Part shown: one piece after another, positions 7,883 through 18,153 of the stretch
How positions within the stretch are numbered: position 1 is the stretch's first letter
How the letters are laid out: every line of letters begins with the position of its first letter
DNA from: Cellulophaga sp.
Lineage (GTDB): Bacteria; Bacteroidota; Bacteroidia; Flavobacteriales; Flavobacteriaceae
Length of the DNA: 43,451 nucleotides
Assembly (NCBI GenBank): GCA_030731855.1
Contig: JANQTG010000052.1
Span: 13,751-57,201 of the forward strand
Direction of reading: 5' to 3'
Made by a program: the position numbers and the translations under genes
Notes under the pieces: model-generated
Databases searched by the model: none
Seen by the model: the letters and a program-made list of their open reading frames with translations, nothing else
What the model was told of the DNA's origin: nothing

Positions 7883-8779
7883 ATGTTACTAAAAGAAATA
7901 AAAAATATTTTTCATGCTGAGTTAGATGCTAATTATGGCAAGGACGAAGTGAATAGTTTCTTTTATATGTTGATAGAACATTATTTGGGTTTAGAGCGCT
8001 TTATTTTAGCCATTCAGCCAGAATTTATCATCAGTAAAGAAGAAGAATCGCCTTTATTTGAAGCGTTAAGTAAATTAAAGTTAGAAATTCCTATTCAATA
8101 CATTATCGGGAAAGCCTATTTTATGGACTTAGATTTTAAGGTAAATACAAGTGTATTAATTCCACGACCAGAAACCGAAGAATTAGTGCGCTGGATTTTG
8201 GATGATTTTTCAGGGAATACGGCCGATCTAAAAATTTTAGACATAGGCACTGGAAGTGGCTGCATTGCCGTTTCTTTAGCGAAAAACTTACCGAATGCAA
8301 AAGTGTTCGGTTTAGATGTTTCTGAGGATGCCTTGGTTGTTGCCAAAGAAAATGCAAAACTAAATAATGTAGATATTGAGTTTATACATGCAGATATTTT
8401 AACATTAGCAACCTTTGACTTTGGACTTGAACTTGCACTTAAATTTGATATTATCGTATCTAATCCGCCGTATGTTAGAGTGTTAGAGAAACAAGAAATG
8501 AAAAAGAATGTGTTAGATAACGAGCCAGCATTAGCCTTGTTTGTTGCAGATGATAATCCATTAATTTTTTATCAAAAAATAACGGAATTAGCTGTTAAAA
8601 AACTTACGAATAAAGGGGTGTTATATTTTGAAATAAATCAATATTTAGGAAAAGAAACCCACTCTCTTTTAAAAAACCAAAATTTTTCTGAAATTGAATT
8701 ACGAAAAGATTTCTTTGGAAATGATAGAATGTTGAAGGGAAAATTAATAAATAATCAACGCATAAAGTATTTTAAATGA
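7883..8779 (+). CDS. prmC: Peptide chain release factor glutamine methyltransferase PrmC
   Basis: 298 residues from the ATG at 7883. An in-frame GTG at 7847 would overlap the GNAT gene and add unconserved residues. An N-terminal helical domain recognises release factors; LIPRPETEELV precedes the SAM-binding motif LDIGTGSGCIAVSLA, and the catalytic NPPY lies at 194-197 (SNPPYV). The enzyme methylates the GGQ glutamine of release factors RF1 and RF2. Its end overlaps the next start (ATGA). In many bacteria prmC follows prfA; here it sits in a GNAT-prmC-LOG-ligA run instead. Confidence 0.96.
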   Translation: MLLKEIKNIFHAELDANYGKDEVNSFFYMLIEHYLGLERFILAIQPEFIISKEEESPLFEALSKLKLEIPIQYIIGKAYFMDLDFKVNTSVLIPRPETEELVRWILDDFSGNTADLKILDIGTGSGCIAVSLAKNLPNAKVFGLDVSEDALVVAKENAKLNNVDIEFIHADILTLATFDFGLELALKFDIIVSNPPYVRVLEKQEMKKNVLDNEPALALFVADDNPLIFYQKITELAVKKLTNKGVLYFEINQYLGKETHSLLKNQNFSEIELRKDFFGNDRMLKGKLINNQRIKYFK

Positions 8780-9357
8780 AAAGTATTGTAGTTTTTTGTG
8801 GTAGTAGTGAAGGTAACGAGCCAGAATTTAGTAGTGATGCTTATGCATTAGGCAAAGTCCTAGCGGAACGTAAAATTACCATGGTTTATGGCGGTGCCAA
8901 AATCGGGATTATGGGTCAGGTTGCACAAGGTGCTTTAGAAGCTAACGGAAAAGTAATTGGCGTAATTCCTGAATTTTTAAAAACGCGTGAAGTCTACCAT
9001 AGGTCGCTTACCGAGCTTATTATTACCCAAAATATGCACGAACGAAAGTTGAAAATGCATGAACTTTCAGACGGAATCATTATGCTCCCAGGCGGATTTG
9101 GAACGCTCGAAGAGTTTTTTGAGATGTTGACTTGGGGGCAATTAGGCTTGCATCAATACCCAATAGGGATCTTAAATACAAACGGCTTTTACGATGATTT
9201 ATTAAAAATGATGAAAAGTATGGTGGATAAAGGCTTTGTGAAAAAACTAAATTTTGATATGATTTTAGTCGATACCTCAATTGCTGGACTTTTGCAAAAA
9301 ATGGAATCCTACGCGCCGCCAGAAATTACAAGATGGGTTCAAAAAGAACAACTTTAA
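8776..9357 (+). CDS. LOG-family nucleotide phosphoribohydrolase (TIGR00730)
   Basis: A 193-residue Rossmann-fold protein of the LOG (Lonely guy) family. It has VFCGSSEGNEPEF at the N-terminus, VYGGAKIGIMG, and the signature PGGFGTLEE (105-113), which binds the nucleotide phosphate and holds the catalytic Glu; R90 and K91 precede it as in active members. Such proteins cleave the N-glycosidic bond of AMP or of cytokinin riboside monophosphates. In a bacterium without a plant host, AMP or another purine monophosphate is the likelier substrate, and the common label lysine decarboxylase is wrong. The start overlaps the prmC stop by 4 nt. Confidence 0.92.
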   Translation: MKSIVVFCGSSEGNEPEFSSDAYALGKVLAERKITMVYGGAKIGIMGQVAQGALEANGKVIGVIPEFLKTREVYHRSLTELIITQNMHERKLKMHELSDGIIMLPGGFGTLEEFFEMLTWGQLGLHQYPIGILNTNGFYDDLLKMMKSMVDKGFVKKLNFDMILVDTSIAGLLQKMESYAPPEITRWVQKEQL

Positions 9358-9382
9358 GTATCTTTACAAGAATACGGTTTAA

Positions 9383-11392
<2,010 letters not shown>

Positions 11393-11455
11393 AATAAGTT
11401 TGAAAAGCTAAACATATTCTATTTTTCTTAACTTTAAAACATTATACCACGAACT

Positions 11456-12460
11456 ATGAGCCAAGTTGTCACTTTCGGAGAAGTATTGATGCGTTTATCG
11501 CCCGAGGGAAATAAAAAATTTATCCAATCGAATACCTTAGAGTTTTATTTTGGAGGAACGGAAATTAATGTTGGTATTTCGGTAGCAAATTTTGGAGGCA
11601 ATGTGAAGCATATTAGTTCTATCTCTGCTGATTTTATTGGTGATACTGCCATATCTTATTTAAATAAATTCGGAGTTGATACCACATCCATTGCTCGTTC
11701 AAATAGACCTTTAGGGGTTTATTTTTTAGAAGTTGGTGCTGTAATGCGACCAAGTTCAATATCTTACAATCGATCACATTCTTCCTTTTCAGAAATTAAA
11801 CCCGCCATGGTAGATTGGGAAGCTGCTCTAAACGAAGCTACATTATTGCATTGGACAGGTATTACACCGGCACTTTCTCAAGGTGCTTATGAAACTTTAA
11901 AAGAAGGATTAATTTTAGCTAAAAAAAAGGGGATTACCGTTACAGCTGACCCAACCTACCGCAGTGGCTTGTGGAAATATGGTAAAGATGCAAAACCAGT
12001 TTTAACAGAATTGTTAGAATACGCTACTATTTTTATTGGTGGCATTAACGAGATTAATGAGGTGTTGGATACTAATTTTAGCTATTCTAATGACGATTTT
12101 ATAGAAGCCAGTAAACAATTAATGAAACGTTTTCCATCCATTCAAAAAGTATTTGATAAAATAAGAACCTCGCTCAATTCTTCTTGGCATAAAATACGCG
12201 CTAGAATGTGGAATGGCCAAGAATTTAGAGAAACGCAAGATTTAGACATAACCCATATTGTTGACAGAATAGGAACGGGAGATGCATTCGCTGCGGGCGT
12301 AATTTATGGGATGCAACAATTCGATGATTTTAAAGCTATGGAATTTGCAAGTGCAGCCTGCGCATTGAAGCATACCTATGAAGGCGATGTTAACTTTGCG
12401 ACAGTTAATGAGGTTATGGCTATTTTAGAAGGGAATGTTACCGGACGTTTTAATCGGTAA
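11456..12460 (+). CDS. kdgK: PfkB-family sugar kinase, probably 2-dehydro-3-deoxygluconokinase
   Basis: A 334-residue ribokinase-fold enzyme. TFGEVLMRLSPEG opens the protein, FGGTEINVGISVANFGG is the sugar-binding glycine-rich region, and IGTGDAFAAGVIYG (catalytic D276) is the PfkB C-terminal signature. The resemblance is closest to KDG kinases, which phosphorylate 2-keto-3-deoxygluconate from pectin, alginate or glucuronate breakdown. No other gene of such a pathway is in the window, so the exact sugar remains uncertain. It follows ligA by 63 nt. A TAAGTTTG box (11395-11402) just after the ligA stop could give it its own promoter, but the -33 element is not convincing. Confidence 0.8.
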   Translation: MSQVVTFGEVLMRLSPEGNKKFIQSNTLEFYFGGTEINVGISVANFGGNVKHISSISADFIGDTAISYLNKFGVDTTSIARSNRPLGVYFLEVGAVMRPSSISYNRSHSSFSEIKPAMVDWEAALNEATLLHWTGITPALSQGAYETLKEGLILAKKKGITVTADPTYRSGLWKYGKDAKPVLTELLEYATIFIGGINEINEVLDTNFSYSNDDFIEASKQLMKRFPSIQKVFDKIRTSLNSSWHKIRARMWNGQEFRETQDLDITHIVDRIGTGDAFAAGVIYGMQQFDDFKAMEFASAACALKHTYEGDVNFATVNEVMAILEGNVTGRFNR

Positions 12461-12484
12461 TATTTAGAAATAAACGCTACATCT

Positions 12485-12510
12485 TATCTATAACTTAAGT
12501 TATGTAGATA
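12485..12510. terminator. Hairpin between convergent genes
   Basis: TATCTA-TAACTT is followed directly by AAGTTA-TG-TAGATA, giving a 12-bp interrupted palindrome in the 58-bp gap between two converging genes. There is no run of T, so it is a weak bidirectional terminator candidate only. Confidence 0.35.
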
Positions 12511-12518
12511 GCCGTAGT

Positions 12519-13115
12519 TTAGCCTTTTCTTCTTTCTAATAAAATCATCATCATTAATCCTAATAAAATCCGTTGTTCATCGTCTTGATCAATATCTGTT
12601 AATTTTGAGACTTCGAATTTTCGACCAAAAAAAGAAGCTTCTTTTTTTAAGCGAACTACTATTTTGTTATCAAGATTGGTAACTATATAAGACGGATTAA
12701 ATAAATAGCCTGTAAAAATACTTAATATAGGAATTTGACCTAAAACTCCATCCATTACTTTTACCCAAGCATTTTCTTCACGAATATGATATTGTAATTT
12801 TTGGTGCTGATCTATCAACTCGTACTTAGCTTTCCAAATAGATGCCCATCCTTTACGTGCTACTTTACCCAGAGATTTGCCACCAGGATCTGAAAAATTA
12901 TAGGCTGTTGAAAAATCAATCCATTTATCCGCATTAATTTTAAAAAGTATATTGGTTTTTGTTTCATTTTCAAAAACTGAGACATCTTCTTTAAATTTAA
13001 ACAATTTTTGTTTTACAAAAGCTACTGTTTTGCCAGAGGCATCGGTGGCAGTAAAATCGTTAGAGAATGTCGTTATATTGAAAACAAATTTAATAGGAAA
13101 ACTCAGGTTAATCAT
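12519..13115 (-). CDS. Tubby C-terminal-like / LURP-one-related domain protein
   Basis: I do not recognise a named family with certainty. The 198-residue protein is a series of short beta strands with alternating hydrophobic residues (IKFVFNITTFSNDFTATDASG, KLQYHIREENAWVKVMDG) ending in the hydrophobic helix ILLGLMMMILLERR. Twelve or so strands closed by a C-terminal greasy helix is the layout of the tubby C-terminal/LURP-one/scramblase fold, in which that helix threads the barrel; the phrase ATDASGKTVAFVKQKLFKFKEDVSVF also resembles the start of that domain. There is no signal peptide, so it is probably cytoplasmic. It lies 60 nt downstream of rsmD on the same strand. Biochemical role unknown. 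Confidence 0.6.
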   Translation of the reverse strand: MINLSFPIKFVFNITTFSNDFTATDASGKTVAFVKQKLFKFKEDVSVFENETKTNILFKINADKWIDFSTAYNFSDPGGKSLGKVARKGWASIWKAKYELIDQHQKLQYHIREENAWVKVMDGVLGQIPILSIFTGYLFNPSYIVTNLDNKIVVRLKKEASFFGRKFEVSKLTDIDQDDEQRILLGLMMMILLERRKG

Positions 13116-13175
13116 GGTTGCTTATGTTTAGGTGAATAAGGTTTTAGTTAAGCTATTCGTATGTGATAAATACTA

Positions 13176-13712
13176 TTAAGCTTCAAAAAAGCTAAAAATA
13201 CTGCCACCGTATTTTCTTTGTCTTGTGAAATTAGGTAATGAAGATAAATCGGTATGTTTTGAGTGTTCTATAATTAGAAGGCCATCTTCAAGTAGTAAAT
13301 CGTTTTTAAAAACGATCATAGGAATTTGGCTAAACTCTTCTATGGGCAAATCGTAAGGAGGGTCTGCAAATATAATTGTAGACTTGAGTTTTGTTTTTTG
13401 AAGAAAATTAAAGACATCACTTTTAACCGCTGTAATGTTTAACTCTAAAATTTCAGTAGTTTTAGTAATAAATTCAATACAACCTTGGTTTTCATCCACG
13501 CAAGTAATTGTACTGCTACCTCTTGAGCCGAATTCGTAAGCAACATTACCAGTTCCCGAAAATAAATCTAAGACTGTTACATCTGCAAAATAATAGGTAT
13601 TGTTCAAAATATTAAACAATCCTTCTTTTGCCATATCAGTTGTAGGCCTTACCGGTAATTTTTTAGGTGCTGTAATTCTTCTTCCTTTATGTTTCCCTGA
13701 AATTATTCTCAT
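13176..13712 (-). CDS. rsmD: 16S rRNA (guanine966-N2)-methyltransferase RsmD
   Basis: 178 residues. MRIISGKHKGRRI and PVRPTTDMAKEGLFNIL are typical of RsmD; SAM-binding motif I is VLDLFSGTGN (47-56), and catalytic ADPPY lies at 116-120. It methylates G966 of 16S rRNA in the small subunit. Its start codon shares one base with the stop of the DUF3822 gene (TAATG). The rsmD-DUF3822 pairing is typical of Bacteroidota. Confidence 0.95.
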   Translation of the reverse strand: MRIISGKHKGRRITAPKKLPVRPTTDMAKEGLFNILNNTYYFADVTVLDLFSGTGNVAYEFGSRGSSTITCVDENQGCIEFITKTTEILELNITAVKSDVFNFLQKTKLKSTIIFADPPYDLPIEEFSQIPMIVFKNDLLLEDGLLIIEHSKHTDLSSLPNFTRQRKYGGSIFSFFEA

Positions 13713-14545
13713 TATAAGGCGTTTAAAATTGTAAAGTCTATACTTTTATGATCGTTTAAGCCGCCTATATAGGATAAGTTTGAAGGTATAAATACAGTTA
13801 CGTTTCTAATATACTTATAACATAAATTGTAGAGACTGTCGCCTTCTTCAACGTCTCCAAAAAGTTTTAGTTTTAGGGTTTCAGCATCTAAATTTAATTG
13901 TTCTAACACAAATAAAATGTAATAAATAAAATCTTCTTTGGTAGTGTAATTAAAACTATTGTAGAGTACTAGTTTTTTATTTTCTATGACGGTAATATCT
14001 AATTGTTTTTCAAGTATATGAACATAACAAATAGGTTCTTTAGTACCATCAAAGTTATTTAGTAGGCTTTGGATAAGTACCGTACCGTGATGTTGATATT
14101 CGAAGTCACCAAATAACTCATAGATATAGTTGTTTATATTAATGAATGGTACATACACATTCATAATATCAAAATTTAGAATTTCGTCGAAAGCAATATG
14201 GTCATTGGCTAAAATTTTAGTATTGAATTTTAGATAATTGGCAATTTCTTTTTCGTTAAATAAAGCTTTTGGGACAAGGCTAAATAAAGTGTTTCTGTGT
14301 ATTACCGTAACCTCTGAAAATGATAGTTTGCTTAGTTCATTTTTTTCTATAAGTGCGGTTAGATTTTTTAAAACTTCATACGGGTTTAGCTCTTCCGCGA
14401 ATAAGGTGCTCTCTTGTTTTATGATGGTATTACTAATAGAGTCTAAGACACAAAAAGAAAGTCCATTCAAACTAATTTGAATGGACAATTTTGTATAACT
14501 CAAGTCTGAGTTAGTAATAGGTTTAATTTCGTTGTTTTTTGTCAT
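13712..14545 (-). CDS. DUF3822 family protein
   Basis: A 277-residue cytoplasmic protein without signal or membrane segments. Its LSIQISLNGLSFCVLDSISNTI start and the overall alternation of strands and helices match DUF3822, a Bacteroidota family with an actin/hexokinase-like ATPase fold; clear nucleotide-binding motifs are not visible by eye. It overlaps the upstream membrane-protein gene by 23 nt and the downstream rsmD by one base, so the three are translated together. The constant neighbourhood with rsmD suggests a link to ribosome modification or cell envelope, but no function is established. Confidence 0.85.
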   Translation of the reverse strand: MTKNNEIKPITNSDLSYTKLSIQISLNGLSFCVLDSISNTIIKQESTLFAEELNPYEVLKNLTALIEKNELSKLSFSEVTVIHRNTLFSLVPKALFNEKEIANYLKFNTKILANDHIAFDEILNFDIMNVYVPFININNYIYELFGDFEYQHHGTVLIQSLLNNFDGTKEPICYVHILEKQLDITVIENKKLVLYNSFNYTTKEDFIYYILFVLEQLNLDAETLKLKLFGDVEEGDSLYNLCYKYIRNVTVFIPSNLSYIGGLNDHKSIDFTILNAL

Positions 14546-15173
14546 AAATCATAGGCCAATTTCCGTTGGTGCTCACTTCTTCCATAGAACCAACTTTAAT
14601 ATCTGCACCATTAACTTCCTCTACGTTTACATACGTTTTTTCACGAGCAACTAGGTCTTTTGGTTGGTCGTAAAGCACTACCTCTTTAGGTACTTTAGCT
14701 TCAAAAACTGCGGCTTTAAAATTACTTTTTTCAATAAAACCAGCATCCATAGTAAATTTCTCACCATTAGGTGCACCAGGAACATCCATCATATTTTTAT
14801 AACGATCGTCTGATTTGAATAAAGAATCTTTAACAGATACGAAATCTAGCGTATCGATTATCTTTTTTTCAATTTGCATGTCTATTCCAAAGTTTTTATC
14901 AAACTCCATGTATGACGTATCTCTTTGTTGCGTTATCACATACTTACCAGTTTCTACAAAATTAATAAGTGAATTAAAATCTTTAGCATACCTACCGTTT
15001 GATAATTTGTAGGCTTCTTGAGAGTTTCTAATGTCTTTTAAATTATTAATAACTTTTTGGAAACGCTCTTGTTTCACATTGGCAAATTCAAGTGGTGCAT
15101 TTACGGATTGGTATATTAGGTATGCGAAACCAAAACATGCAATCCAAAGTACAATTTGTAAAACGGTCTTCAT
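14523..15173 (-). CDS. Membrane-anchored pseudopilin-like protein of unknown function
   Basis: 216 residues. A single N-terminal transmembrane helix (about residues 4-23) is followed by an amphipathic helix ERFQKVINNLKDIRNSQEAY and then LSNGRYAKDFNSLINFVETGKY. A hydrophobic stem, a long helix and a small beta region with N-G-x-Y-A is reminiscent of type II pseudopilins, but the prepilin-peptidase G-F-x3-E cleavage motif is absent, so it is probably a plain bitopic membrane protein with a periplasmic domain. The rest (GNWPMIYDKKQRN at the end) matches nothing I know. It heads the operon with DUF3822 and rsmD and has a near-perfect promoter. Confidence 0.75.
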   Translation of the reverse strand: MKTVLQIVLWIACFGFAYLIYQSVNAPLEFANVKQERFQKVINNLKDIRNSQEAYKLSNGRYAKDFNSLINFVETGKYVITQQRDTSYMEFDKNFGIDMQIEKKIIDTLDFVSVKDSLFKSDDRYKNMMDVPGAPNGEKFTMDAGFIEKSNFKAAVFEAKVPKEVVLYDQPKDLVAREKTYVNVEEVNGADIKVGSMEEVSTNGNWPMIYDKKQRN

Positions 15174-15208
15174 TTTTTTATCGTGTTATTTAATTAATGT
15201 GGTTAACA

Positions 15209-15237
15209 CAAATCTACAATTTTTTTTTAATCACAAA
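15209..15237 (-). promoter_or_regulatory. Promoter of the membrane protein-DUF3822-rsmD operon
   Basis: On the minus strand TTTG (15237-15234), a 17-nt spacer and TAGATTTG (15216-15209) match the Bacteroidota -33/-7 consensus exactly. The leader to the ATG at 15173 would be about 30 nt. It faces away from the helicase promoter, with only 4 nt between the two -33 boxes. Confidence 0.8.
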
Positions 15238-15241
15238 AGTA

Positions 15242-15270
15242 TTTGAGCTTAAAAATCATCATTATCTTTG
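15242..15270 (+). promoter_or_regulatory. Promoter of the SF1 helicase gene
   Basis: TTTG (15242-15245), a 17-nt spacer and TATCTTTG (15263-15270) match the Bacteroidota consensus exactly. Only 7 nt separate the -7 box from the ATG at 15278, so the transcript would carry an almost empty 5' leader. Confidence 0.82.
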
Positions 15271-15277
15271 AAGGTAT

Positions 15278-16711
15278 ATGAAAGCGTTAACCTCAGAAAC
15301 CTTCCACAAGGTACTTATTGAAAAATTTCCACATGAACCAACCCTTAAGCAAAACAAGGCTTTAGCCGAGTTGGCAGGCTTTATTTTATCAAAAGAAAAG
15401 GATATTGTTTTTTTATTAAAAGGATTTGCAGGAACTGGAAAAACAACCATAATTGGTACTATTGTCAACAATTTATGGCAAACAACTATGAAAACGGTGC
15501 TCATGGCGCCGACTGGTAGAGCTGCAAAAGTAATGTCGAACTACTCGAATACCATTTCTTACACCATTCACCGAAAAATTTATTTTCCTAAAAAACAGAG
15601 TGGTGGTGGAGTGCAATTTGTTTTAGCACCTAACAAACATCGTAGTACTATTTTTATTGTTGATGAAGCCTCTATGATACCAGATACGCCGGCAGATTCA
15701 AAATTATTTGAAAACGGTTCTTTATTAGATGATTTAATTCAATTTGTATACAGCGGTCATAATTGTAAATTAATATTAATAGGCGATACAGCTCAGTTAC
15801 CACCCGTGCGGTTAGAGCTTAGTCCGGCTTTAGATGAAGGCAAGTTAAGTTTAAACTATAACAAAGAGGTAACCTTATTAGAATTAGATGAAGTAGTAAG
15901 GCAAGCTAAAGACTCAGGCATTTTATACAACGCTACCAATTTAAGAGAGCAGCTACAAAGTGAGTTTTATGACGATTTTAAGTTCGATGTTCATCCTTTT
16001 AAAGATATTGTCCGCTTAATAGAAGGTAATGAAATTTTAGAAGCTATAGAAGATTCGTATTCCGTTAACGGTAAAGAAGAAACTGCTTTTATAGTACGTT
16101 CTAATAAAAGAGCGAATTTGTATAATGAAAATATTAGACAACGGATTCTTAATTTAGAGAACGATATTTCGGTGGGCGATTATATGATGGTGGTAAAGAA
16201 TAATTATTTTTGGTTAAAGCCTAATTCAGAAGCTGGGTTTATTGCCAATGGCGATATTATTGAAGTGCTAGAAATTTTTAGTATCAAAGAAATTTACACC
16301 TTTAAATTCGCAGAAGTAAAAGTAAAAATGGTCGATTATCCCAATCAAGAACCTTTTGAAACTGTTTTGTTGTTAGATACCATCACCGCAGAGGCACCTT
16401 CACTACCTTACGAAGACGGCAATAGATTATACCAAGAAGTGATGAAAGATTACGAAAGCGAAACATCTAAATATAAAAAATTCATGAAGGTTAAAAACAA
16501 TCCGTTTTTTAATGCATTACAAGTAAAGTTTTCGTACGCCATTACCTGCCATAAATCGCAAGGCGGCCAATGGAATACCGTTTTTGTAGAACAGCCTTAC
16601 ATGCCTAACGGTATGGATAAAGAAAATATGCGTTGGTTGTATACCGCTGTAACAAGAGCTAAAAATAAGTTATATTTGATTGGTTTTAAGAACGATTTTT
16701 TTCTTGAGTAA
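15278..16711 (+). CDS. RecD/Dda-like SF1 DNA helicase
   Basis: A 477-residue superfamily 1 helicase. Walker A is GFAGTGKTT (49-57), motif Ia MAPTGRAAKVM, Walker B IVDEASMIPD, motif III LIGDTAQLPPV, and the C-terminal UvrD-like part has ITCHKSQGGQW and RWLYTAVTRAKNKLYLIGF (motifs V and VI). This is the RecD2/Dda-type architecture without the long N-terminal region of RecD2; many genomes label it ATP-dependent exodeoxyribonuclease, but no nuclease motif is visible. It most likely acts 5'-3' on DNA in repair or fork restart. The start is supported by PTLKQNKALAELAGFI, which follows a short N-terminal tail as in relatives, and by the promoter immediately upstream. Confidence 0.9.
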   Translation: MKALTSETFHKVLIEKFPHEPTLKQNKALAELAGFILSKEKDIVFLLKGFAGTGKTTIIGTIVNNLWQTTMKTVLMAPTGRAAKVMSNYSNTISYTIHRKIYFPKKQSGGGVQFVLAPNKHRSTIFIVDEASMIPDTPADSKLFENGSLLDDLIQFVYSGHNCKLILIGDTAQLPPVRLELSPALDEGKLSLNYNKEVTLLELDEVVRQAKDSGILYNATNLREQLQSEFYDDFKFDVHPFKDIVRLIEGNEILEAIEDSYSVNGKEETAFIVRSNKRANLYNENIRQRILNLENDISVGDYMMVVKNNYFWLKPNSEAGFIANGDIIEVLEIFSIKEIYTFKFAEVKVKMVDYPNQEPFETVLLLDTITAEAPSLPYEDGNRLYQEVMKDYESETSKYKKFMKVKNNPFFNALQVKFSYAITCHKSQGGQWNTVFVEQPYMPNGMDKENMRWLYTAVTRAKNKLYLIGFKNDFFLE

Positions 16712-16756
16712 TTATAAATAAAAAAACCTAAAAATTAATTCTACATACTTTTATCA

Positions 16757-16774
16757 TTTCCCCTTTTGGGGAAA
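16757..16774. repeat. Short G/C-clamped palindrome
   Basis: TTTCCCCTTTTGGGGAAA forms a 7-bp stem in the 124-bp gap between the helicase and DUF4126 genes. No T-run follows. Similar TTT-centred C/G palindromes occur at 25987-25998, 28836-28848 and 31404-31416. Confidence 0.6.
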
Positions 16775-16835
16775 CGTGAAAAGAGGATATCAAAAATAAA
16801 TGTGAAATTAATTTTTGTACATAATTTAATGTTTT

Positions 16836-17408
16836 ATGACGACCGCAACTATATTAAGTATTTTTTTAGGTATTGGGCTAGCCGCATCTGTTGGCTTTCG
16901 TGTGTTTTTGCCCCTATTTGCCCTTAGTTTGGCATCCTATTTTAATTTATGGGATTTAAATGACAGTTGGCAATGGATCGGTAGTTTAGCCGCCGTAATT
17001 ACCTTAGGCGTGGCGACCTTAGTAGAAATATTCGCTTATTTTATTCCTTGGGTCGATAATGTTTTAGATGGTTTTGCAGTGCCTTTAGCGGCCATTGCAG
17101 GTACTGCTGTTATGGTTTCCACCGTTGCAAATTTAGACCCTGTAGTTACCTGGTCTTTAGCGATTATTGCAGGTGGTGGCACAGCAACCGCCATTAAAGG
17201 CGCATCTGCTACGAGCAGATTAGCATCAACAGCAACCACAGGCGGATTGGGGAATCCAATAGTCTCTACTATAGAAACAGGTACGGCAGTGGTAGTCACT
17301 ACGGCTTCATTATTTGCGCCAGTTTTAGCTATTATTTTAGTTATTATTATTTTATCTATTGTTTTCTGGTTGTATAGAAAATTACGTCCAAGAAAAACCA
17401 ACGTATAA
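16836..17408 (+). CDS. DUF4126 integral membrane protein
   Basis: 190 residues with four to five transmembrane segments and an Ala/Gly/Thr-rich loop ([29 protein letters not shown]), matching DUF4126 over its whole length, including [20 protein letters not shown] at the start. It has a basic C-terminal tail (YRKLRPRK) after the last helix. Function unknown. It lies 16 nt upstream of kdsB on the same strand and may be cotranscribed with the Kdo genes, which makes a cell-envelope role possible but unproven. Confidence 0.85.
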   Translation: MTTATILSIFLGIGLAASVGFRVFLPLFALSLASYFNLWDLNDSWQWIGSLAAVITLGVATLVEIFAYFIPWVDNVLDGFAVPLAAIAGTAVMVSTVANLDPVVTWSLAIIAGGGTATAIKGASATSRLASTATTGGLGNPIVSTIETGTAVVVTTASLFAPVLAIILVIIILSIVFWLYRKLRPRKTNV

Positions 17409-17424
17409 AACATTATTAAATATC

Positions 17425-18153
17425 ATGAAAAGAATTGCAATGATTCCCGCGCGCTACGCGGCTTCTCGTTTTCCCGCTAAGCTTATGCAAGATTTAGTAG
17501 GGAAACCCGTAATTTTAAGAACTTATGAAGCCACGGTAGCCACAAATTTGTTTGATGATGTGTTTGTGGTCACGGATAGTCAAATCATTTTTGATTTGAT
17601 ATTGCAGGCTGGCGGTAAAGCTATTATGAGTAAAAAAGAGCACGAATGTGGTAGTGACCGAATTGCAGAAGCTGTAGAAGATATGGAGGTTGATATTATT
17701 GTAAATGTTCAGGGAGATGAACCTTTTACGGAGAAAGAAAGTCTGGCAAGTGTTTTACAGGTCTTTGATGAAGACCCGAAAAAAGAAATAGATTTAGCAT
17801 CTTTAATGGTAAAAATCACCGATTGGGATGAAATTAATAATTCAAATACGGTAAAAGTAATTGTCGATACCAACGATTTTGCCTTGTATTTTTCAAGATC
17901 TCCGATTCCATTCCCTAGAGCAAAAGATGTGAATAGTGTGTATTATAAGCACAAAGGTATTTATGCTTTTAGAAAAAGAGCTTTGATGGACTTTCAGCGC
18001 TTACCGATGTTGCAATTAGAGGCGACCGAAAAAATTGAAGCCATCAGATATTTGGAATATGGTAAAAAATTAAAAATGGTAGAGACTACGGTTTCCGGCA
18101 TCGAAATAGATACTCCGGAGGACTTAGAAAGAGCGAAAAAAGCATGGAAATAG
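17425..18153 (+). CDS. kdsB: CMP-Kdo (or CMP-8-amino-Kdo) synthetase KdsB
   Basis: 242 residues from the ATG at 17425; the open frame extends upstream to 17359 but that part overlaps DUF4126 and is unlike the family. The nucleotide-binding motif [16 protein letters not shown] has R10, R15 and K19. The segment [14 protein letters not shown] and the metal-binding NVQGDEPF (94-101) are hallmarks of 3-deoxy-manno-octulosonate cytidylyltransferase, which activates Kdo as CMP-Kdo for the inner core of LPS. Because kdnB lies two genes downstream, the true substrate could be 8-amino-Kdo, as shown for the Shewanella oneidensis KdsB next to kdnAB. The stop overlaps the HAD start by 10 nt. Confidence 0.93.
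   Translation: MKRIAMIPARYAASRFPAKLMQDLVGKPVILRTYEATVATNLFDDVFVVTDSQIIFDLILQAGGKAIMSKKEHECGSDRIAEAVEDMEVDIIVNVQGDEPFTEKESLASVLQVFDEDPKKEIDLASLMVKITDWDEINNSNTVKVIVDTNDFALYFSRSPIPFPRAKDVNSVYYKHKGIYAFRKRALMDFQRLPMLQLEATEKIEAIRYLEYGKKLKMVETTVSGIEIDTPEDLERAKKAWK

Noticed and set aside
8116-8346. Antisense open frames over prmC and other genes (for example within clpC, gyrA and nnrD)
   Set aside because: They are shadows of conserved genes; their sequence lacks any domain and they have no promoter or own spacing.
8776-9357. Lysine decarboxylase
   Set aside because: A common mis-annotation for LOG-family proteins; the PGGFGTLEE motif indicates a nucleotide phosphoribohydrolase.
14523-15173. Genuine type II pseudopilin
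   Set aside because: The N-terminus lacks the prepilin peptidase cleavage motif (G-F-x3-E).
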